This document shows, piece after piece, positions 6,341 through 13,925 of a stretch of 46,373 nucleotides of DNA. Positions within the stretch are counted from its first letter, which is position 1. Every line of letters starts with the position of its first letter. Source of the DNA: a virus; IMG/VR virus record IMGVR_UViG_3300036791_000940, positions 1 through 46,373 of that record; one strand, given 5' to 3'. The position numbers and the translations under genes are program-made. A model generated the notes under the pieces. It did not search any database and was not told the DNA's origin. It worked only from the letters and a program-made list of their open reading frames with translations.

Positions 6341-7942
6341 ATGATCCGAGCCAGTCTTGCACTCGCGAGCCTTCTGACACTCGGCGGGCTCGCCCTCGGG
6401 CAAGACTATTACGCCCAAACCTCGGTCATTGTCCCGTCATCAGGCGGCCCTGTCGCCTTCACTCCCCTGCATATCTACTACATGTCGGCGACCGGCAATG
6501 ACAGCAACAATGGCACGTCACCGGGAACAGCATGGGCGACGCCTAATCACTCGGTCGTATGCGGGGACGTGATCGTCGCCGCGGCGGGAGATTACTCCGC
6601 AACCAATTTCAGCAACTGGGGAACTGTGTCCACATGCCCCTCGACTAGTGGCGGACTCGCCGCAAGTCCAGGCGGAATCTATTTCGCCGTCCTGCTCTGT
6701 GGCGGAGCCGATCTAGAGGCTTGCCATTCCAACGGTCAGATCTGGAATATGGACGTCAGCAATTGGGCGGTGGAAGGATGGAAGGTCAGCAATCCGGGAC
6801 ACGGGTCCGCCAATCGCGCCTTTCAAGCCAACGGTTGCGGCGCCGTGATTCACCATTTCGCCTATGTCAATGACATCACTTTCAACACAGCATCCGGATA
6901 TCACACCGACAATTGCGGCCAATTGGTAGGCTTTGGCGTGGACTATTTCGCTGTGATCGGCAGCATTGGACAAAACGCCGCGCAGAACACGGACTTCCCC
7001 GAAGCCGCGATCGATCATGTGGGGACCGGTCTCTTCGATTCAGGCGCCGGAGCTCATGCGATTTTCTATGGTGATTTCACCTGGAACAACACGGCCGCCA
7101 CGAACACGCCTTTCGACACCGAAGGAATGATGTTCGACACCTGGAATAACACCGCATATCCAGTCCTGGGCGTCATGGCAAACAATGTGGGTTGGACCAG
7201 CTGGCGATTTTGCATCAATCTGATCACCGGGACCTATACCGGCACAACCGCCATGCCGACCATGAAACTCTACAACAACACGTGTTACAAAAACGACCAG
7301 AACACCAACGGCGACAACGACAGCGCTGAAATTGATCTCAATATCGGCAATCCGTGGCCGGTGACGATCAACAACAACATTGCACAGGCGACGACGGCGA
7401 CCAGCCCAGGGGGCGGCGGCCAGATTGGAGCCTTCATCAGCGCCGGTCCGGCCGGAGCCTCTCACGGCGGCAATAGCGGTTCGAGCATCAACGGGAATAT
7501 CTTCACTGGCGTCACGGGCGCCAACGGTCAAAACAACTATGTCGTTTGGGATGGAAACACGCAACAGACCGGCTCACCTCCAAACATTTTGGGCGTCGAT
7601 CCCGGCTTCACCAACACGACAGATCTGATTTCCAATCGCAATGGGGCCCCAACCTGCACGGGCTTCGTCAATGTGACGCAGTGCATGGGCTATAACCCTG
7701 CAACCCAAACCCTGACCACACCCTCCGTCATCAGCGATCTGACCCCTAATCCGAATTGCGGAGGCGTGACCGGTCAGTGTGTCGGCAAGGGCTACCAGCT
7801 CCCGTCGACGACCTGCCTGACTTCTGGTACGGGGATCGTGGCGGACTACCCGGCTTGGTTAAAAGGCATCGTCTATCTGCACTGGAATGGCTCGAGCCTG
7901 ACCGAAAACGCCGACTTGGTGACGAGGCCATGCGGAATGTAA
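6341..7942 (+). CDS. Exported right-handed beta-helix protein
   Basis: 533 aa. A signal peptide (MIRASLALASLLTLGGLALG) precedes QDYYAQTSVIVP. The domain then opens with IYYMSATGNDSNNGTSPGTA and WATPNHSVVCGDVIVAAAGD, the usual entry to a right-handed parallel beta-helix of the pectate-lyase/carbohydrate-degrading type, followed by Asn-rich turns. It could bind or cleave surface polysaccharide. It shares its N-terminal module with the next gene, which it overlaps by 13 bp. Confidence 0.7.
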   Translation: MIRASLALASLLTLGGLALGQDYYAQTSVIVPSSGGPVAFTPLHIYYMSATGNDSNNGTSPGTAWATPNHSVVCGDVIVAAAGDYSATNFSNWGTVSTCPSTSGGLAASPGGIYFAVLLCGGADLEACHSNGQIWNMDVSNWAVEGWKVSNPGHGSANRAFQANGCGAVIHHFAYVNDITFNTASGYHTDNCGQLVGFGVDYFAVIGSIGQNAAQNTDFPEAAIDHVGTGLFDSGAGAHAIFYGDFTWNNTAATNTPFDTEGMMFDTWNNTAYPVLGVMANNVGWTSWRFCINLITGTYTGTTAMPTMKLYNNTCYKNDQNTNGDNDSAEIDLNIGNPWPVTINNNIAQATTATSPGGGGQIGAFISAGPAGASHGGNSGSSINGNIFTGVTGANGQNNYVVWDGNTQQTGSPPNILGVDPGFTNTTDLISNRNGAPTCTGFVNVTQCMGYNPATQTLTTPSVISDLTPNPNCGGVTGQCVGKGYQLPSTTCLTSGTGIVADYPAWLKGIVYLHWNGSSLTENADLVTRPCGM

Positions 7943-9162
7943 GCGCGATCGCAATTGCCAGCCTAACGTTCGGCGGGGTCGCCTTAGCGCAAGATTATTA
8001 TTCCCAAACCTCCATCATCCTGCCCAACACGACCACCCATTATTGGTACGCCGCGACAGCGCCAGAATGCAATCCAACTTGCACGGCCTATCCGAGCGGA
8101 GCTGGCTATGTGAACGTCTACGATATCGACAATAGTTTCAATCTGGTTAAAACCATTACCCTGCCGACGACGGTCAAAGCGGTTCGTGGATTATTCGCGG
8201 ACAGCACGCATACCCACCTCTACATTCCAAATTACGGAACGACTGCGGTCAGCACCAACACCACGAGCGGGCGTCTCTTAAGCTGGAACCTCAACACCAA
8301 CGCCGCCGATTATGATCAGTCCTATTCCCTAGCGGCTATCGATCGCGCCTGCCTGTCCAGCAATGATGCGACCATCTACGCGCCAGCTGGCGAGAACGTG
8401 CAGACCGGCACATACGCGTCATCCTGGTACGTCCTCACGGCCGCAACCGGCGTCCAAACCGCAACGATCAATCTGACGAGCGGCGCGGTGCGCCCACACA
8501 ACACAATCTGCTCGGCTGGCACAATTTATATGGTTGCGATCGATGTCCACGGCGGCGCGAGCGCGCATCATTCCGTCACCATGTACGCAACATCAGGCGG
8601 CGCGCAGACCACAATCTGTTGCTTTGCTGCCGGCGATGGACGCGTGCGGCCATTCGCCCTCGATCGGACCAACGGTCTGGTTTACGTCAACCTCGAGGAC
8701 TGGATCGGCTTTGGAGTGGGCAAGGCGTCGACCGGCGCGGTCCTCTACGACAGCCAAGCCCCGCCAGGCTACACGCAACCAGGCACTACCAACACGGTCA
8801 ACTCGCACGGAATCGCCATCACCCCAAACGGGAATGACCTCTACGTGGCCGATCCCGACATGGGCGCCGGCTCGAGCACCGCGCACGGCGTGGAGCATTG
8901 GGATGTGTCCGGCGTGCGAACAGGCTCGGCCCCGGTCTACAAATCATTCATTGCCACCGCAGCTGAAGCCAATGTCAGCGGCGGATTTACGCCAGGATGG
9001 CTCGACGCCACCAACGACGGTAAATACATCATAGCCGAAACCGGCGAGGTGATATCCACAACTTCCAACACCGTCGTTTTTCACCTGTCCGACCCTCAAC
9101 AGAGCGACGGCCAGGGCACAATCATGCGAACGCGCTATTTCACTGAAATCGATACGCCTTAG
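7930..9162 (+). CDS. Exported beta-propeller-like protein
   Basis: 410 aa. A signal peptide ending VALA precedes QDYYSQTSIILP, nearly the same mature N terminus as the upstream beta-helix protein. Blade-like repeats follow (VNVYDIDNSFNLVKTITLP; SHGIAITPNGNDLYVADPD), as in YVTN/NHL-type propellers. The ATG at 7930 sits in the end of the upstream gene with GAGG before it. Function unknown; binding or surface display is likely. Convergent with the next gene, overlapping by 4 bp. Confidence 0.65.
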   Translation: MRNVSAIAIASLTFGGVALAQDYYSQTSIILPNTTTHYWYAATAPECNPTCTAYPSGAGYVNVYDIDNSFNLVKTITLPTTVKAVRGLFADSTHTHLYIPNYGTTAVSTNTTSGRLLSWNLNTNAADYDQSYSLAAIDRACLSSNDATIYAPAGENVQTGTYASSWYVLTAATGVQTATINLTSGAVRPHNTICSAGTIYMVAIDVHGGASAHHSVTMYATSGGAQTTICCFAAGDGRVRPFALDRTNGLVYVNLEDWIGFGVGKASTGAVLYDSQAPPGYTQPGTTNTVNSHGIAITPNGNDLYVADPDMGAGSSTAHGVEHWDVSGVRTGSAPVYKSFIATAAEANVSGGFTPGWLDATNDGKYIIAETGEVISTTSNTVVFHLSDPQQSDGQGTIMRTRYFTEIDTP

Positions 9163-9413
9163 CACGGCTGCGGATACGGATAGCCCCAATAGCTGTAGTG
9201 GTGACAGCCGTGCTCGTCCGTCTTGTGATGATGCTTAGGCTTGGCGAAGGGCACGTACTGGACGATCTGCTGGCCCTGGGGGCACTTGTCATGGACAATG
9301 ACCTCTGAAGGCATGAGCGGCGAGCGCTCGAATAGGTGAGGCGGATATTCAGCCGACGCGATCACAGCCATCGACCCGACCCCGAGCATTTTGGCAATCG
9401 TCGGCGTCATCAT
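9159..9413 (-). CDS. Exported His/Cys-rich small protein
   Basis: 84 aa. Residues 1-21 look like a weak signal peptide (LGVGSMAVIASA before Glu). The mature part has KHHHKTDEHGCHHYSYWGYP, which could bind metal. GGAGGAAACGTAA lies before the ATG. The 3' end overlaps the propeller gene on the other strand. No family recognised. Confidence 0.55.
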   Translation of the reverse strand: MMTPTIAKMLGVGSMAVIASAEYPPHLFERSPLMPSEVIVHDKCPQGQQIVQYVPFAKPKHHHKTDEHGCHHYSYWGYPYPQPC

Positions 9414-9474
9414 TTACGTTTCCTCCATTCATGCGGTTCAAGCGGCTTGGCCCGCACAGCCTGCACAGCCTGCA

Positions 9475-9900
9475 TCACCAACACGTCGTAGCTGTGCGTT
9501 TATCCCCGAACATTCTCGGATAGCTGAGCTTGGCGTGTTCCAGGCAGTAGGGCAAATTCTGGTGCTTTGGGCGCCCGCAAAACAAATGCCGATCGTCTGG
9601 CGCGTGATCCACCGACCAAAGGCATTCATTCCAATCCAGATCGATCAACAGACGCGGCGGCTTAGGCGGCGGCGGCGGACGATAGGAATAGTGCTTCGGC
9701 CGGCTACGCTTCACCGTGACGCGCTTAGGCGGCAGCTTGGGCGGCTGAGGGCGCGGCGCAAACTCATGTCCCTTAGCGCGAGCTCGACTAATCGCCCCGG
9801 AGATAACGCTGCGCGTCACCCCAAACTCGTCGGCGATCTGAGACATCGTCATGCCGGCGCGCCACATCCGCTTGAGTTGTACATAAACCGGGACAAACAT
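9475..9900 (-). CDS. GcrA-like cell-cycle regulator
   Basis: 141 aa. Residues 9-43 form an HTH (LKRMWRAGMTMSQIADEFGV followed by TRSVISGAISRARAKG) matching the N-terminal DNA-binding region of GcrA. The C terminus has Cys93, FCGRP (Cys108), LPYC (119) and His122, the GcrA cysteine/histidine signature. The linker is Pro/Lys-rich. GcrA is an alphaproteobacterial sigma70 co-activator acting with CcrM-methylated GANTC sites. A phage copy may redirect host transcription. An in-frame GTG at 9909 is an alternative start. Confidence 0.75.
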   Translation of the reverse strand: MFVPVYVQLKRMWRAGMTMSQIADEFGVTRSVISGAISRARAKGHEFAPRPQPPKLPPKRVTVKRSRPKHYSYRPPPPPKPPRLLIDLDWNECLWSVDHAPDDRHLFCGRPKHQNLPYCLEHAKLSYPRMFGDKRTATTCW

Positions 9901-9974
9901 GATCCTCACCGTCTTACAATCTTTAGAAATGTGCGCTATGGTCCTCTGAGGCGCAACCCGAAAAGGAGTCCCAC

Positions 9975-10349
9975 ATGGCCGCCGTCCTCACTACCACCTC
10001 CGGAATTCTCTTCGACAAGGTCAATAAAACCTCACAGAACGTCACTCTGATCGGCGCAAGCTCTCTAACCGGCCTTGGCGTTGGCGGCGGACCGATCACC
10101 GGCGGCGGTGCTCCTCCAACCGGCGAACCTCCACATCCAGCGCATCCGATCGTCATCCCGCCCGAGATCTGGCCGAACCCTCCTGAAGGAATAGCGCCGA
10201 TTCCAGAGCATCCGATTGTGCTCCCGCCACCGGACGGGTCTCCCCCCAATACTCCGGCCTTCGAGGTGCACGTATTGTGGAGCGAGTCGACTGGCTGGGT
10301 GGTGCTCTTGGAGCCGCAATTCCCGACTCCAACGCCTTCCAAAAGATAA
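9975..10349 (+). CDS. Pro/Gly-rich hypothetical protein
   Basis: 124 aa, with AAAAGGAG well placed before the ATG. The N-terminal 35 residues look folded (TTTSGILFDKVNKTSQNVTL). The middle is Pro/Gly-rich with repeats of HPIVIPP and HPIVLPP, and the C terminus has a short beta-like segment (AFEVHVLWSESTGWVVLLE). A stand-alone gene followed by two hairpin terminators. Function unknown. Confidence 0.65.
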   Translation: MAAVLTTTSGILFDKVNKTSQNVTLIGASSLTGLGVGGGPITGGGAPPTGEPPHPAHPIVIPPEIWPNPPEGIAPIPEHPIVLPPPDGSPPNTPAFEVHVLWSESTGWVVLLEPQFPTPTPSKR

Positions 10350-10367
10350 ACGTAGATCTCATAAGAA

Positions 10368-10407
10368 AAAGCGCCGTTGAGAACTCTTGGCTCACCAACG
10401 GCGCTTT
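10368..10407. terminator. Bidirectional terminator hairpin
   Basis: AAAGCGCCGTTG and CAACGGCGCTTT form a perfect 12-bp stem around a 16-base loop, with A-rich DNA before and TTTAAA at the end, so it can work in both directions. It lies between the convergent genes ending at 10349 and 10439. Confidence 0.75.
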
Positions 10408-10411
10408 AAAG

Positions 10412-10440
10412 AGGGGGGCTAACCGGCCCCCCTTGATTTT
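10412..10440 (+). terminator. Second hairpin terminator, G/C-rich
   Basis: AGGGGGGC, a 6-base loop, GCCCCCCT, then TGATTTT. An 8-bp stem followed by a T-rich tail, terminating rightward transcription after the Pro/Gly-rich gene. Confidence 0.65.
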
Positions 10441-10744
10441 AGCGATTGGCGTGCCCGAATCCGGCTCCAATTCCAAAACCAGTCGAGGTAGCGATCCCAT
10501 TGCCGCGCGTGCCGGCATTGGTGAACGAACCTCCCGCGCCAAGAGCGGCAGCCGAAGCGCCTCTAGGCGTGCTCAGGCCAGCGCCTGCGCCAACCCCGAA
10601 GGAAGTCACGTTCGAGAACGAGCGAGCGCCCAAAGACGCGCCGATGCCCGTGCTAAAGCCCGCGCCGACACCGAAAGCATCGGCCGCAAACGCCGGAGCG
10701 CTCAAACCGAGCACAGCGACGCAGGCATAAATCATGCGTTTCAT
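10439..10744 (-). CDS. Exported Gly/Ala-rich protein
   Basis: 101 aa. A clear signal peptide (MKRMIYACVAVLGLSAPAFA) precedes a mature part rich in Gly, Ala and Ser with repeated FGVGAG/GIGAG units, likely disordered or fibrous. No domain recognised. It has a purine-rich AGGGTGAAAAT leader. It is one of three neighbouring leftward exported proteins. The 176 bp upstream (10745-10920) holds only a hairpin. Confidence 0.6.
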   Translation of the reverse strand: MKRMIYACVAVLGLSAPAFAADAFGVGAGFSTGIGASLGARSFSNVTSFGVGAGAGLSTPRGASAAALGAGGSFTNAGTRGNGIATSTGFGIGAGFGHANR

Positions 10745-10857
10745 ATTTTCACCCTTAGTCTGATAATGAGGCGGAGACCGCCGCCCCTCGGATTAGAATG
10801 CTGCGCCCCTGGGCTCCTGACTGCGCAGTGTCGCGATTGTGACCGGTCCCAGTTCTA

Positions 10858-10888
10858 GCAAGTCCTTCCACCCGGTTGTTGGACTTGC
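10858..10888 (-). terminator. Weak hairpin after the lipoprotein gene
   Basis: GCAAGTCC and GGACTTGC form an 8-bp stem around a 15-base loop, downstream of the leftward gene ending at 10921. No T-run follows, so termination is uncertain. Confidence 0.3.
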
Positions 10889-10920
10889 AAGGCCATGTCG
10901 CTGCATCCGGGAGGCCACAT

Positions 10921-11628
10921 TCAGTTGCGCGTCAGACACTCTCCGCTAGCAGCATGGGTCTGGTGCGGTGCGGTGCACGGGACAGAACGATAGCGGCGGC
11001 CGCGCTTGTCGTAAAAGAAGTCGCCATTGACCGGGGGTAGCGGAGCGGCCCCAGCCGTCACGTAGGCGGTCTGTTGGGGTTGCGGGGCATACTTCCCCAC
11101 GCGACACACAAAACCCATCGCAGCCATCGTCTGAGCCGTGTCGTCGTCGTAGCACATGCGTTGGCGCGCCACGCCGCCCATACCGAGCTGTTGCAGGACT
11201 AGTGCGTTAGCCCGCATGTCACAATTATGGTTCTGCCAGGGGAAAGCGAACGCGCCCCCGCCTCCAATTCCAGAACCTCCCAGAGAGATGTAGCTGTCAC
11301 AGGGCGATGAGTTTCCCACTGAAGGGGCGAACACGCTGGGGGCAATGCCCCTCTCATTGAAATTGCCGCTATTGTTCGTGAGAACGGTCTGGGTGCGATT
11401 GCCGCTGTTCGTCGCCCCGGCGTTCCGGCCATTGAAGCTTGTAGGAACCGTCACCTGTTGAGTTACGCTAGGCGCGAAGAAATTTCGGTTCGAGCTTGAA
11501 CTGAACGATTGGGCATTCGAGGAGGAGCGAGCCACGCCGATACCGGTTCCTATGCCAAGCGCCTGTTGGGCATTCGAGGAGCCGCACGCGGCCAAAACGA
11601 ATGCGATCGCGATAACACTGCTTTTCAT
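10921..11628 (-). CDS. Predicted lipoprotein, Ser/Asn/Gly-rich
   Basis: 235 aa. MKSSVIAIAFVLAACGSS contains a lipobox (LAAC, Cys15), so membrane anchoring through lipid is predicted. The mature part has a Ser/Asn-rich region, then NHNCDMRANALVLQQLGM with scattered cysteines, and a beta-like C terminus (NGDFFYDKRGRRYRSVPC). GGAAGGGAC lies before the ATG. It could act at the host surface; a spanin role is possible but the length and sequence do not point to it. Confidence 0.6.
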   Translation of the reverse strand: MKSSVIAIAFVLAACGSSNAQQALGIGTGIGVARSSSNAQSFSSSSNRNFFAPSVTQQVTVPTSFNGRNAGATNSGNRTQTVLTNNSGNFNERGIAPSVFAPSVGNSSPCDSYISLGGSGIGGGGAFAFPWQNHNCDMRANALVLQQLGMGGVARQRMCYDDDTAQTMAAMGFVCRVGKYAPQPQQTAYVTAGAAPLPPVNGDFFYDKRGRRYRSVPCTAPHQTHAASGECLTRN

Positions 11629-11690
11629 GTCCGTCCCTTCCGTTTCTGTCCTATTTGACAGGATTGCTAAGGCCAAGTGGCCTACGGGGA

Positions 11691-11957
11691 CTATGCATGA
11701 TCCTCAGGGGACTGTAAAGCACTATTTTCGATCGGCTCGATCTTTTCTGCCAGTGGGTAGCCCTGATTGGTCACATGGTAGAACAGCGCGTCGACCAAAA
11801 ACTCAACAACTTCAGCCATTAATTCGACTTGGCGCGCCGCTCTCTTCTCACTGATTTTCCCGTGTGCTACGAGCCATGCTCCCAGCCGCCTGCGCCGATC
11901 CAGTTCCATTCGACAGCATCGGTACAGCTGATTTAAGTCGTGCTCCTTCTGCTCCAT
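11691..11957 (-). CDS. Small CRxEL-RRR family protein, copy 1
   Basis: 88 aa. The central part, CCRMELDRRRRLGAWLVAHG, then KISEKRAARQVELM, matches the protein at 15948-16160 (CCQRELAYRRRVYPRLVELQ). Both belong to a short alphaproteobacterial phage family with the pattern CxxEL-RRR-P-V-g-S-A-Ei-M. Function unknown. The N terminus lies within the 3' end of the upstream gene. Confidence 0.6.
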   Translation of the reverse strand: MEQKEHDLNQLYRCCRMELDRRRRLGAWLVAHGKISEKRAARQVELMAEVVEFLVDALFYHVTNQGYPLAEKIEPIENSALQSPEDHA

Positions 11958-12189
11958 CGGCCCGCCTCTCTATGAAGTCTTGGTATGCCTTAATCATGTA
12001 GTGAACACACTTTTGGGTCTGCCCTAAGCGTAAACCAATCTCCTCATAATTGCCTCGCGAACAGGCCTCTCTCAGTGATATAGTATAACTACTTGCTTCC
12101 TCGCATATATTCTGAATTTCTTCGAACACTTGCCACTCAAGCTCCTTCATTAATTCTGCTCGCGTGGGCTTTAACCTTACCGTTCCCAT
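11848..12189 (-). CDS. Hypothetical helical protein
   Basis: 113 aa, starting MGTVRLKPTRAELMKELEWQ, mostly helical and charged up to about residue 75, then a low-complexity tail. GGAAGAGGG is well placed before the ATG. The last 110 bp overlap the next gene in another frame, which is unusual here, so the C-terminal end may be poorly conserved. Confidence 0.5.
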   Translation of the reverse strand: MGTVRLKPTRAELMKELEWQVFEEIQNICEEASSYTISLREACSRGNYEEIGLRLGQTQKCVHYMIKAYQDFIERRADGAEGARLKSAVPMLSNGTGSAQAAGSMARSTRENQ

Positions 12190-12443
12190 GACACGCCCTT
12201 CCTCTTCCGTTTGCGGAAATGAGCCGCGTCGCCCTTGAAGGCCCTGTTCAGCGGCACATACTCGTACTTCTCCTTCGGCTCCTCCCTTTGGCATTCGTGA
12301 CGAACCACCGAAACGAATTCGCCCATCTCCACCTCGACGAAACTCTCACGAGCGCGCTCGTCAGGCTTGCTGTCGCAGACTACCCATTGGCCATTCCAGC
12401 GCTTGACCCAGCCGACCGGTTCGCCGCAGTGAGCGCACTTCAT
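12177..12443 (-). CDS. Small zinc-finger-like protein
   Basis: 88 aa, beginning MKCAHCGEPVGWVKRWNGQW with CxxC at 3-6, and Cys23 and Cys51 further on. It ends in a basic KRKRKG stretch. Zn binding is likely. The start overlaps the previous stop as ATGA. Function unknown; part of the replication/control block. Confidence 0.55.
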   Translation of the reverse strand: MKCAHCGEPVGWVKRWNGQWVVCDSKPDERARESFVEVEMGEFVSVVRHECQREEPKEKYEYVPLNRAFKGDAAHFRKRKRKGVSWER

Positions 12444-12625
12444 CGCGCTACGACCAGTTTGGCCTTCGGCGTAATGACAACCTCAATCTCGACCGGAAGC
12501 GGCTTCATCAGCTCTTTCTTGATGTACAGCTGGCTGTATTCCGCCTCATACCCAACCGCGCCGTAACGAAGACAATTTTTCGTTTCCCTCTCGAGCTTAA
12601 AGACCACAGTCAGCCTCTCATTCAT
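12440..12625 (-). CDS. Hypothetical small beta-rich protein
   Basis: 61 aa (VFKLERETKNCLRYGAVGYE region near the N terminus). AAGAGGAG lies upstream of the ATG. The predicted strand pattern ends in IEVVITPKAKLVV. It recalls a small DUF-type phage protein but I cannot name the family. Coupled to the next gene by ATGA. Confidence 0.6.
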   Translation of the reverse strand: MNERLTVVFKLERETKNCLRYGAVGYEAEYSQLYIKKELMKPLPVEIEVVITPKAKLVVAR

Positions 12626-12754
12626 CGCGCACTCCTCTTGTGTTTTTTACTACCATCACCTGAAATCTTCTGGATGGTCCTCAGCCGATCGATCGCGGTA
12701 CAAGCTTTGGATTCCTGCCCACAACCTTTCCAGCTCCGGCGTTAGAAATAGCTG

Positions 12755-12893
12755 AAGTGTCCCGCTGGAGGGACAGTAAGTGTCCCGCTGGAGGGACACT
12801 TTTAGATCCCTTCGGCCTTTTCGACACTTTTTAGCCACGAAGTTTGTCTCACATTTCAATGGGTTCTGAGGGGGTGTCCCGCTGGAGGGGCAC
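12755..12893. repeat. Three iteron-like repeats with internal dyad
   Basis: The unit GTGTCCCGCTGGAGGG(A/G)CA occurs at 12757-12775, 12780-12798 and 12874-12892. Each is an inverted repeat TGTCCC-N6-GGGACA (third copy GGGGCA). The middle copy extends to a 9-bp stem, AAGTGTCCC/GGGACACTT. Two copies lie after, and one inside, the 3' end of the winged-helix gene. This arrangement recalls the lambda origin, whose iterons lie within gene O. They could also be termination or attenuation hairpins. Confidence 0.65.
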
Positions 12894-13368
12894 ATATAAG
12901 AGCGGACTTGCTGTCCGCGGTGCATTGTTCTGAACCATCCGACGTCAATAAAGAGGCCTCCGAGAGGGTAAATTTCATTCCCTTCAGCACGCCCTGGTCG
13001 ACAGCTTTCCAATAAATGCGATTGTACTCGGACGTTGGGGGAGCGCCCTGGTAGGAGAGGCAGGTGACCCGATATTCAGATGCAATGCCGGTGGGATTGG
13101 CGCGACGCCGATCACCAGATCGGACGCAGGCGATGAAGCCCTTCTTTCGAAGGCTAAGTAACGCTCGTGCAGCCACGGACTTTGGAACGTTGAGCATATT
13201 GGCCGTCATGGCGCACGAGCAAACAAGAGGTTCGTTGGTTCCGACCCGATGTGCAAGCGCGAGAAGCTCAATCAGTAGAACGCGCTCAATCGGTTGCAGC
13301 GCACGGTAGGCGGGATGTGTCCAAATGTGCTCTGGGATGCAAACGGAGATCTTATGAAGCGCGCGCAC
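12856..13368 (-). CDS. Winged-helix replication initiator-like protein
   Basis: 170 aa. AYRALQPIERVLLIELLALA begins a domain typical of phage O-like initiators and related winged-helix proteins, with SVAARALLSLRKKGFIACV as the recognition-helix/wing region and SEYRVT at its end. The C terminus is short. Iteron-like repeats overlap and follow the 3' end, supporting an origin-binding role. No helicase loader is seen nearby. It could instead be a transcription regulator. Confidence 0.6.
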   Translation of the reverse strand: MRALHKISVCIPEHIWTHPAYRALQPIERVLLIELLALAHRVGTNEPLVCSCAMTANMLNVPKSVAARALLSLRKKGFIACVRSGDRRRANPTGIASEYRVTCLSYQGAPPTSEYNRIYWKAVDQGVLKGMKFTLSEASLLTSDGSEQCTADSKSALICAPPAGHPLRTH

Positions 13369-13390
13369 GCAATTCTCCCGTTCCCGCGTC

Positions 13391-13419
13391 TTGACGGGTT
13401 GTTACGATTCGCGTATGTT
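13391..13419 (+). promoter_or_regulatory. Candidate rightward promoter in a gene-free gap
   Basis: TTGACG, 17-bp spacer, TATGTT. It faces right, away from the initiator-like gene, and a terminator hairpin lies 38 bp downstream. No protein gene fits between them, so it might drive a short RNA. Confidence 0.4.
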
Positions 13420-13450
13420 TGGATGGCTAGAAGACACCTCAAACATACGC
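13411..13450. repeat. 11-bp inverted repeat upstream of initiator-like gene
   Basis: GCGTATGTTTG and CAAACATACGC are exact inverse copies 18 bases apart. They lie upstream of the leftward initiator-like gene and overlap the -10 region of the candidate rightward promoter. This could be an operator or an RNA hairpin. Confidence 0.6.
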
Positions 13451-13451
13451 A

Positions 13452-13493
13452 CAAAACAACGGCCCAGCTCTCCTTCCTGAGACTGGGCCGTTG
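13452..13493 (-). terminator. Terminator after the VRR-NUC gene
   Basis: CAACGGCCCAG and CTGGGCCGTTG form a perfect 11-bp stem around a 15-base loop; on the minus strand TTTTG follows. It would end leftward transcription from the repressor and nuclease genes, and may also stop the short rightward transcript. Confidence 0.7.
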
Positions 13494-13553
13494 CTATCTA
13501 GTGGTGCTAGTCATGACCGGCCACATTATCCGTTTTGTGCGCGCCGTCAAGGG

Positions 13554-13925
13554 TCATCGAATGACGCCCCAGCGCCTGAGCTGCTCAATGGGTTCGTCCC
13601 TGCCCGAGCACAGCGCATAAGGGATATTCAGCTGCGAGCAATGGATGGCGAAGTCCACCTGCTCTTTGGTTCGCCGCTCGCCTAAAGAGCCGTCCCGTTT
13701 TATCCACAGGTCTTTTTTCAGCTCGATAAAGCCTACGGGCAGGCCTGGAGCCATCACGCATAGGTCTGGAGCCCCCTTGGTGAGCCCTGGTTGACCCAGC
13801 GCGCCGGCATTCGGAATTGAGAACACACGCGTGAGCGGCATCCCGGCCGCGCGCCAGTGGTCAACCACCGCGGCTGCGATCTGCGATTCGCTTGGGATCA
13901 CTCTTCGAACAGCCGCGCGTCGCAT
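13554..13925 (-). CDS. VRR-NUC domain nuclease
   Basis: 123 aa. KGAPDLCVMAPGLPVGFIEL contains Asp54 and Glu68 of the PD-(D/E)xK core, with Lys70 next and Gln89 in the following helix, as in VRR-NUC proteins. Length is typical of the stand-alone phage form. It probably cuts branched DNA during replication or recombination. The ATG, with GAGG before it, lies within the last 28 bp of the repressor gene. Confidence 0.8.
   Translation of the reverse strand: MRRAAVRRVIPSESQIAAAVVDHWRAAGMPLTRVFSIPNAGALGQPGLTKGAPDLCVMAPGLPVGFIELKKDLWIKRDGSLGERRTKEQVDFAIHCSQLNIPYALCSGRDEPIEQLRRWGVIR

Noticed and set aside
9391-10050. 219-aa rightward frame opposite the GcrA-like gene
   Set aside because: Antisense shadow of a gene with clear motifs; Arg-rich and no start signals.
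12656-13012. Leftward 118-aa frame overlapping the initiator-like gene and the iterons
   Set aside because: It overlaps a better-supported gene, has no ribosome-binding site, and its repeated CPSSGT segments simply translate the iterons. It might be an old C-terminal end in another phase, but I cannot show it.
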